DNA of 64,000 bases, taken from assembly GCF_029076845.1 (NCBI RefSeq), contig NZ_JARESE010000073.1:79163-143162 (forward strand). The letters are read 5' to 3'. The position numbers and the translations under genes were made by a program. Shown in pieces: positions 59,305 through 64,000 of the stretch (position 1 is the stretch's first letter; the number at the start of each line of letters is the position of its first letter). This DNA comes from Novosphingobium album (ex Liu et al. 2023) (lineage in GTDB: Bacteria > Pseudomonadota > Alphaproteobacteria > Sphingomonadales > Sphingomonadaceae). Below the pieces are notes generated by a model that had not been told where the DNA came from, searched no databases, and saw only the letters and a program-made list of their open reading frames with translations.

Positions 59305-60933
59305 ATGGCGCGGCATATTTTCATAACCGGCGGCGTGGTGTCCTCGCTCGGCAAGGGTCTCATGGCGGCCAGTCTCGCGGCGCTGTTGCAGGCGCGCGGG
59401 TTCAAGGTGCGCATCCGCAAGTTCGACCCCTATCTCAACGTCGATCCGGGGACGATGAGCCCTTACCAGCACGGCGAGGTCTACGTTACCGACGACGGCG
59501 CCGAGACCGACCTGGACCTGGGCCATTACGAGCGCTTCACCGGCGTGTCCGCCCGCCAGTCCGACAACATCACCTCGGGCCGGATCTATCGCGACATCAT
59601 CACGCGCGAACGACGCGGCGATTACCTGGGCGCCACGGTGCAGGTGATCCCGCACGTGACCGACGCGATCAAGCAGTTCGCCATGGCCGATACCGAGGAT
59701 CTCGATTTCGTCCTGTGCGAGATCGGCGGCACCGTCGGCGATATCGAGGGCCTGCCGTTTGTTGAGGCCATGCGCCAGCTCAGGAACGAACTGGGCCGCG
59801 AGCAGTCCTGCTTCGTCCACGTCACGCTGGTGCCCTATATCGCCGCCGCAGGCGAACTGAAGACCAAGCCGACGCAGCACTCGGTGCGCGAGCTGACCGG
59901 GCTGGGCATCCAGCCCGACATCCTGCTGTGCCGCTGCGACCGGCCGCTGCCCGAGGGCGAGCGCGCCAAGATCGCGCTGTTCTGCAACGTGCGGCGCGAG
60001 GCGGTGATCCCCGCGCTTGATGCGCCCAACATCTATGCGGTGCCGCTGCAATACCATGCCGAAGGGCTCGATGCCGAAGTGCTGCACCACTTCCGCCTGT
60101 CCTCGCCCGCGCCCGAGCTTTCGCGCTGGAACGACATTGTCGATCGCTACCAGAACCCCGAAGGTGAAGTGACGATCGGCGTGGTCGGCAAGTATGTCGG
60201 CCTGCCCGATGCCTACAAGTCGCTGAACGAGGCGCTGGTCCACGGCGGCATGGCCAACCGCGTCAAGGTCAACATCAACTGGATCGACGCCGAGATCTTC
60301 GAGCGCGAGGCGGGCGAGATCGCCGCGCTGCTCGAACCGATGCACGGCATCCTCGTCCCCGGCGGCTTCGGCGAGCGGGGGACCGAGGGCAAGATCGCCA
60401 GCGTGCGCTTCGCGCGCGAACGCGCGGTGCCCTTCTTCGGCATTTGCCTGGGGATGCAGATGGCCTGCATCGAAGGCGCGCGCGCCGCCGGCATCGAGAA
60501 TGCATCCTCCACCGAATTCGGCGAGACCAGCGAGCCGGTGGTCGGCATCATCACCGAATGGATGAGCAAGGACGGCTTGCAGAAGCGCGCCGAAGGCGGC
60601 GATCTGGGCGGCACCATGCGGCTGGGCGCCTATCCGGCGGTGCTGTCCAGCAACAGCCATGTCGCCGCGATCTATGGCGACACCCGCATTTCGGAGCGCC
60701 ACCGTCACCGCTATGAAGTCAACGCCTCGTACCGCGAGGCGCTGGAAGGCAACGGGCTGATCTTTTCCGGCATGTCGCCCGACGGGCTGCTGCCCGAAAT
60801 CGTCGAGCGGCCCGATCATCCCTGGTTCGTCGGCGTCCAGTTCCATCCCGAGCTGAAGAGCAAGCCGTTCGATCCGCATCCGCTGTTCGCCGGGTTTATC
60901 GAAGCGGCCGTGCGGCAAGCGCGCCTGTTCTGA
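59305..60933 (+). CDS. pyrG: CTP synthase
   Basis: The 542-residue enzyme aminates UTP to CTP. The synthetase domain opens with IFITGGVVSSLGKGLMAASL and has the DPGTMSPYQHGEVYVTDDGAETDLDLGHYERF block; the C-terminal glutaminase domain has the nucleophile cysteine in FGICLGMQMACIE, and the histidine and glutamate in GVQFHPELKSKP. The ATG has AAGG ten bases upstream. Its stop lies inside a 15-base tandem repeat. Confidence 0.96.
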   Translation: MARHIFITGGVVSSLGKGLMAASLAALLQARGFKVRIRKFDPYLNVDPGTMSPYQHGEVYVTDDGAETDLDLGHYERFTGVSARQSDNITSGRIYRDIITRERRGDYLGATVQVIPHVTDAIKQFAMADTEDLDFVLCEIGGTVGDIEGLPFVEAMRQLRNELGREQSCFVHVTLVPYIAAAGELKTKPTQHSVRELTGLGIQPDILLCRCDRPLPEGERAKIALFCNVRREAVIPALDAPNIYAVPLQYHAEGLDAEVLHHFRLSSPAPELSRWNDIVDRYQNPEGEVTIGVVGKYVGLPDAYKSLNEALVHGGMANRVKVNINWIDAEIFEREAGEIAALLEPMHGILVPGGFGERGTEGKIASVRFARERAVPFFGICLGMQMACIEGARAAGIENASSTEFGETSEPVVGIITEWMSKDGLQKRAEGGDLGGTMRLGAYPAVLSSNSHVAAIYGDTRISERHRHRYEVNASYREALEGNGLIFSGMSPDGLLPEIVERPDHPWFVGVQFHPELKSKPFDPHPLFAGFIEAAVRQARLF

Positions 60934-60948
60934 GCGCGCCTGTTCCGA
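60919..60948 (+). repeat. 15-base tandem repeat across the pyrG stop
   Basis: GCGCGCCTGTTCTGA and GCGCGCCTGTTCCGA are adjacent. The first supplies the last codons and the TGA of pyrG; the second has CGA at that place. A third partial unit GCGCG follows. Confidence 0.8.
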
Positions 60949-61267
60949 GCGCGATGGCCCGCAAAGGCGGGCAGGGCGCGCAAAAACGCGATTTCCCGCC
61001 GGATTGAACTGGCTTGCGGCGCAAACTTCACTTGTATTCGCAGCAACACTGCGCTTAGCTACTGATGTTGTTGCGAATCATTATCGACACTTCGGAAAGC
61101 GTCGCCCTAAGCCGACCATTCGGCAGGCATACCGCGACACAGGACAAGAGAGCTCGCCGAACGCGATCGTCGTAAGCGACCCGGACGATCGCATGGGAGG
61201 CAGGCGGCGCCTATGCGTCGCGGGGGTGGGCCGTCCGCGGCTCACCCCCAAGGGTCGAAAGCCCGGC
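60934..61267. other. Gene-free region rich in inverted repeats
   Basis: No credible gene is seen between pyrG and the hsp20 terminator. The region has several inverted repeats: GCCCGC-AAAG-GCGGGC (60957-60972) just after pyrG, a perfect 9-bp pair GCGATCGTC/GACGATCGC (61163-61171 and 61184-61192), and an imperfect GGGTG...CACCC element near 61224-61252. The centre (61010-61110) is less GC-rich than its surroundings. It could hold a small RNA, but no promoter or terminator proves one. Confidence 0.4.
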
Positions 61268-61299
61268 AAAAAGGGCGGCCCGGTATGCCCGGACCGCCC
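61268..61299 (-). terminator. Intrinsic terminator of hsp20
   Basis: On the minus strand GGGCGGTCCGG, loop GCATA and CCGGGCCGCCC form an 11-bp stem with one mismatch, followed by five T residues. It begins 31 bases after the hsp20 stop. Confidence 0.9.
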
Positions 61300-61329
61300 C
61301 ACGTTCCATCAACCCTGGCGGGACAAAGC

Positions 61330-61800
61330 TTACGCGGCGGCGCTCGCTTCGGTCTCGCCACCTTCGACCACGGTCAGGCGGTTGCCGCCGATCGCGATCT
61401 TCTTCGGCTTCATCGCCTCGGGCACTTCACGCACGAGGTCGATCACGAGAAGCCCGTCCTCAAGCTCAGCGCTGTCGACCCGCACATAGTCGGCGAGTTC
61501 GAAACGGCGCTCGAAGCCGCGCTGGGCGATGCCGACGTGCAGGAACTGCCCATCGGTCGTCTCTTCGCCCTTGCTGCCCTTGACCACCAGCAGGTTGGCC
61601 TGCGCGGTGATGTCGATGTCCGACGGCTTGAAGCCGGCGACGGCCAGCGTGATGCGATAAGCATCGTTGCCGCGCTTCTCGATGTTGAAGGGGGGATACT
61701 TGTCGCCGGACTGGGCCCGACCCTGGTTTTCCAGGATATCGAACAGACGGTCAAAACCGACCATCGACCGGCGATAGGGGGAGAAATCGAAACGGTTCAT
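61330..61800 (-). CDS. Small heat-shock protein (Hsp20/IbpA family)
   Basis: The 156-residue chaperone holds unfolded proteins. The alpha-crystallin core runs from YPPFNIEKRGNDAYRITLAVAG to the closing GLLVIDLVREVPEAMKP, with the conserved GFKPSDIDI and the strand FERRFELADYV. The N-terminus MNRFDFSPYRRSMVGFDRLF is typical of the IbpA type, with the family's usual first residues RxxxP-x-x-R. The ATG at 61800 has GGAGGA eight bases upstream, and this site is part of a predicted ROSE thermometer. It has its own sigma-32-type promoter. Confidence 0.94.
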   Translation of the reverse strand: MNRFDFSPYRRSMVGFDRLFDILENQGRAQSGDKYPPFNIEKRGNDAYRITLAVAGFKPSDIDITAQANLLVVKGSKGEETTDGQFLHVGIAQRGFERRFELADYVRVDSAELEDGLLVIDLVREVPEAMKPKKIAIGGNRLTVVEGGETEASAAA

Positions 61801-61894
61801 GACAAAAATCCTCCAATGAGCAATCTTCGTTTGGTTGAAGCCCGGCGATCCGGCGCTCCACGCGATGTGCCATCCCCGAGCGGGCCATGACACA
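61801..61894 (-). promoter_or_regulatory. ROSE-like RNA thermometer in the hsp20 leader
   Basis: The minus-strand leader of about 94 bases ends in TTGCTCATTGGAGGAT, directly before the start codon. This matches the conserved 3' hairpin of ROSE elements, where U-U/C-G-C-U pairs imperfectly with the Shine-Dalgarno sequence and melts when hot. The length agrees with ROSE leaders (about 70-120 bases). Upstream stems include CGGATCGCCGG. Translation should be blocked at low temperature and allowed in heat. Confidence 0.8.
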
Positions 61895-61900
61895 TCAGGT

Positions 61901-61929
61901 TAGATATGGTAGCGCCCCACGCTTTCAAG
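61901..61929 (-). promoter_or_regulatory. Sigma-32 (RpoH)-type heat-shock promoter
   Basis: On the minus strand CTTGAAA is followed, after 13 bases, by CCATATCTA. This fits the heat-shock consensus CTTGAA and CCATnT very well. It would start transcription about 94 bases before hsp20, at the top of the ROSE-like leader, and lies just upstream of the divergent grxC start. Confidence 0.75.
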
Positions 61930-61949
61930 TGCTTCGGAGACTGTCGGAC

Positions 61950-62213
61950 ATGACCGCACCCAGGGTCGAGATCTATACCAAGTGGGGATGTCCCTATTGC
62001 GTGGCGGCAAAATCGCTGCTGGAAAAGAAGGGCGTGGCCTTCAGCGAATACGATATCACCATGGGCGGGCCCAGGCGCGAGGAGATGCTGCGGCGCGTGC
62101 CCGGCGCGCGCACCGTGCCGCAAGTGCTGGTGGATGACCGGGCGCTGGGCGGCTTCGACGATATCAGCGCGCTCGACCATGAAGGCAGGCTCGATCCGAT
62201 CCTGGGGCTCTGA
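61950..62213 (+). CDS. grxC: Glutaredoxin 3
   Basis: The 87-residue dithiol glutaredoxin has the active site CPYC in KWGCPYCVAAK, the TVPQVLVDD cis-proline strand, and the GGFDDISALDHEG glutathione-binding end. It reduces disulfides and mixed glutathione disulfides in the cytoplasm. The ATG at 61950 is the family start. It is three bases before the nitrilase-family gene, in one small operon. Confidence 0.93.
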   Translation: MTAPRVEIYTKWGCPYCVAAKSLLEKKGVAFSEYDITMGGPRREEMLRRVPGARTVPQVLVDDRALGGFDDISALDHEGRLDPILGL

Positions 62214-62216
62214 GCG

Positions 62217-63032
62217 ATGCCGCGCGCCGCGCTGTTCCAGATGACCGCCGGGATCGACCCGCGGGCCAATGCCGCCGCGCTGGTCGCGGCGGTCGGCGAG
62301 GCGCGCGCGGGCGGGGCGGCGATGCTGTTCACGCCCGAAATGTCCGGCCTGCTCGATCGCAAGCGCCCGCGCGCCGCGCAAAACATCGTGCCTGAGGGGC
62401 AGGACCGCGTGCTGGCGGCGGTGCGCGAGGCGGCGGCGAAAGCCGGGCTATGGGTCGCGCTGGGTTCGCTCGCGGTGGAACGCGAGGATGGCCGCTGGGC
62501 CAACCGTGCCTTCGTGATCGACCCGGCGGGCGCAATCGCCGCGCGATACGACAAGATCCACATGTTCGACGTCGATCTGGCGACGGGCGAGAGCTGGCGC
62601 GAATCCGGCGCCTATGCCGCCGGCGACCAGGCGGTGACGGTGGAGACCCCGCTTGGCCGGCTGGGCCTGACGATCTGCTATGACATTCGCTTCCCCGCGC
62701 TGTTCGAGGCGCTGGGCGCCGCGCGCTGCGATGTGATCGCCATTCCCGCCGCCTTCACCGTGCCCACCGGGCAGGCGCACTGGCACTTGCTCCAGCGCGC
62801 GCGGGCGGTGGAAGCGAGCGCCTATGTGCTGGCCGCCGCGCAAGTCGGCCGGCACGAGGACGGGCGCGAGACTTATGGCCACAGCCTGGCGGTCGATCCC
62901 TGGGGCGAAGTGCTGCTCGACATGGGAGGCGAGCGGCCGGGGTTGGGCTTTGCCGAGATCGATCCTGCGCGCATCGCCGAAGTTCGCGGGCAATTGCCCA
63001 GCCTTGCCAATCGCCGCGAAATTCCCAACTAG
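62217..63032 (+). CDS. Carbon-nitrogen hydrolase (nitrilase superfamily, Nit1-like)
   Basis: The 271-residue enzyme carries the full catalytic triad: glutamate in LFTPEMSGLL (about residue 41), lysine in RYDKIHMFDVDL, and cysteine in TICYDIRFPALF. The closeness to Nit1 proteins suggests that it removes damaged deaminated glutathione, which would suit the adjacent glutaredoxin; this is inference. It is the second gene in the grxC operon and is followed after nine bases by the DUF1178 gene. Confidence 0.85.
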   Translation: MPRAALFQMTAGIDPRANAAALVAAVGEARAGGAAMLFTPEMSGLLDRKRPRAAQNIVPEGQDRVLAAVREAAAKAGLWVALGSLAVEREDGRWANRAFVIDPAGAIAARYDKIHMFDVDLATGESWRESGAYAAGDQAVTVETPLGRLGLTICYDIRFPALFEALGAARCDVIAIPAAFTVPTGQAHWHLLQRARAVEASAYVLAAAQVGRHEDGRETYGHSLAVDPWGEVLLDMGGERPGLGFAEIDPARIAEVRGQLPSLANRREIPN

Positions 63033-63041
63033 GCCAATGTC

Positions 63042-63539
63042 ATGATTGTATTCGATCTCGAATGTCACGGCGGTGGCCACCGTTTCGAAGGCTGGTTCGG
63101 CTCCTCGCAGGATTTCGCGCGCCAGCAGGAGCGCGGGCTGGTGGTCTGCCCGCAATGCGGCTCGCCCGATGTCGGCAAGGCGGTGATGGCCCCGCGCGTC
63201 GCGCGCAAGGGCAACCAGTTGCCCGCCCCGGCCGCGCCCGGCAAGCGGCCTGACCTGCCTGTCCCGGCGGCGAGCAGCCCGGTCGCCAACAGCCCGCTGC
63301 CGCCCGAAGCGGTGGCGATGATGCACAAGCTCGCCCGGATGCAGGCCGAAGCGCTCAAACAGTCGCGCTACGTGGGCGAGAATTTCGCCGAGGACGCGCG
63401 CGCGATGCATTATGGCGAGTGCGATGCCGAAAGCATCCACGGCCAGACCACGATCGAGGAAGCGCGCGACCTGATCGAGGAAGGCATCCCCATCGCGCCG
63501 CTGCCGTTCCCGGTGACACCGCCCGACAAGGCCAATTGA
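63042..63539 (+). CDS. DUF1178 family protein
   Basis: The 165-residue protein begins MIVFDLECHGGGHRFEGWF and has the CPQCGSPDVGKAVMAP zinc-ribbon-like pair, with a central proline-rich spacer and the closing RAMHYGECDAESIHGQ segment that marks DUF1178. C and H residues suggest metal binding. The family often stands beside grxC and the nitrilase gene in alphaproteobacteria. Function unknown. Confidence 0.88.
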   Translation: MIVFDLECHGGGHRFEGWFGSSQDFARQQERGLVVCPQCGSPDVGKAVMAPRVARKGNQLPAPAAPGKRPDLPVPAASSPVANSPLPPEAVAMMHKLARMQAEALKQSRYVGENFAEDARAMHYGECDAESIHGQTTIEEARDLIEEGIPIAPLPFPVTPPDKAN

Positions 63540-63603
63540 ACAGGTGCGGGCAGGGCGAACCGATTGCCAACCGCCGCCCCGCCCCGTAAGACGCGATCCG
63601 AGT

Positions 63604-63680
63604 GCGCCCGTAGCTCAGCAGGATAGAGCATCAGATTCCTAATCTGGGGGCCACAGGTTCGAATCCTGTCGGGCGCACCA
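63604..63680 (+). tRNA. tRNA-Arg (anticodon CCU)
   Basis: A complete cloverleaf of 77 bases can be folded. The acceptor stem is GCGCCCG with CGGGCGC, the D stem GCTC with GAGC, the anticodon stem TCAGA with TCTGG around loop TTCCTAA (anticodon CCT, reading AGG), and the T arm ACAGG-TTCGAAT-CCTGT. CCA is encoded. It is the likely integration site of the element beyond its 3' end. Confidence 0.95.
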
Positions 63681-64000
63681 TTCCCTCACCTCCCCCCGCC
63701 GCGCTGGATAAAAGCGTGAAAGGTGAGGAGGTTAGCGCGGTTCTAAACCCGCTATTTCGCAGATATTGCAGCCTGTCCGCAAAGGCCAGTTTCAAGACCC
63801 TCCGCTTCTGCTCGAAGGTGCCGGAAACCCATATTTTATAAGGGTTTGCGAGGAACGTCATGGCGGTTCTAAATGCCGTGTCGAATGCCTTGGGATTTCG
63901 GCCCGATCGAGCGATTCGTTCCTTCAGTTCGGCCTTGTGCGCGGCGACAACTACGATGGCCGGTTGAGCGGCGACTATGATGGCCGGTAGGATCGGTTGT
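63631..64000 (-). pseudogene. Serine-recombinase C-terminus running into the tRNA, continues outside
   Basis: The minus-strand frame is open from the window edge to a TGA inside the tRNA. The middle part (RIARSGRNPKAFDTAFRTAM, then FLANPYKIWVSGTFEQKRR and LKLAFADRLQYLRNSGFRT) matches the C-terminal region of large serine recombinases. The last residues (from MVRPTGFEP) are the reverse of the tRNA and not protein-derived. Before KAELKERIARSG the sequence turns into a repeat-encoded AAQPAIVVVAA, where recombinases show a different coiled-coil segment. So the gene is either truncated by a second element or diverged; I call it a fragment. Confidence 0.65.
63941..63988. repeat. Two direct repeats at the window edge
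   Basis: GCGGCGACAACTACGATGGCCGGT at 63941-63964 and GCGGCGACTATGATGGCCGGT at 63968-63988 are near-identical, the first with three extra bases. They lie where the recombinase homology fades. They resemble the repeated binding sites near the ends of some insertion sequences, but this cannot be confirmed here. Confidence 0.5.

Noticed and set aside
61081..61302. 73-codon minus-strand frame in the gap after pyrG
   Set aside because: The product is arginine/proline-rich, overlaps the hsp20 terminator and has no ribosome site.
63631..63690. Protein tail VRPTGFEPVAPRLG as a real domain
   Set aside because: This peptide is the antisense translation of a tRNA gene, a well-known artefact. It only shows that the recombinase frame runs into the tRNA.
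1..64000. CRISPR array, rRNA operon, replication origin or prophage in the window
   Set aside because: No regularly spaced repeats, no rRNA-like sequence, no DnaA-box cluster and no phage structural genes were seen. The only sign of mobility is at the right edge.

Overview
The window is GC-rich, densely packed bacterial chromosome. It suggests an alphaproteobacterium of the order Sphingomonadales, most like Novosphingobium or a close relative. The grounds are a 14-subunit nuo operon followed by birA-coaX-rnj-DUF1467, an SOS box of the alphaproteobacterial type (GAAC-N7-GAAC) upstream of lexA, a ROSE-like thermometer upstream of a small heat-shock gene, and a prfB without the programmed frameshift. 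The genus is inferred from gene content and protein style, not from a search.

Left part (about 1-17.3 kb). A catabolic-looking island comes first. On the minus strand a TetR regulator, an MFS transporter, an SDR and a CitE-like lyase form one unit. Divergent from it lies a plus-strand operon of two LuxE-like acyl-activating proteins of equal length and a LuxC-like acyl-CoA reductase, with a free-standing lipoyl-domain protein just downstream. There is no luciferase (luxAB) or luxD. This is the best candidate here for a little-described pathway, probably reduction of an unknown carboxylic acid to its aldehyde. Next come a periplasmic peroxiredoxin, prfB with a coupled lipoprotein-like methyltransferase, a nitronate monooxygenase-like flavoprotein, an Amt-fold protein that has lost the ammonium-pore residues, a 2-hydroxyacid dehydrogenase, an SH3-domain protein and a thiolase.

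Middle part (17.3-36.3 kb). This is the complex I operon nuoABCDEFGHIJKLMN. Two extra genes are embedded in it: a 66-residue membrane protein between nuoD and nuoE, and an exported protein between nuoF and nuoG. It continues into birA, coaX, rnj and a DUF1467 gene. Most junctions overlap by 1-11 bases, so translation is probably coupled.

Signalling-like block (36.3-43.2 kb). It holds a large membrane-anchored coiled-coil protein, an Hpt-like protein without its phospho-histidine, a membrane protein with a nucleotidyltransferase-like N-terminus that seems to start at CTG, a protein of unknown function, and a histidine-kinase-like protein whose H-box histidine is proline.

Housekeeping block (43.4-63.5 kb). 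On the minus strand lie gltX-gltA and a long unit ppiD-like/trpE/lipoprotein/trpG/trpD/trpC/moaC/moeA/lexA. On the plus strand lie comEC, tpiA, secG, pyrG, grxC, a nitrilase-family gene and a DUF1178 gene. The hsp20 gene has a sigma-32-like promoter and a ROSE-like leader.

Right edge (63.6-64 kb). A tRNA-Arg(CCU) gene is followed by the antiparallel 3' end of a serine recombinase whose frame runs into the tRNA. This looks like the border of an integrated element that continues outside the window.
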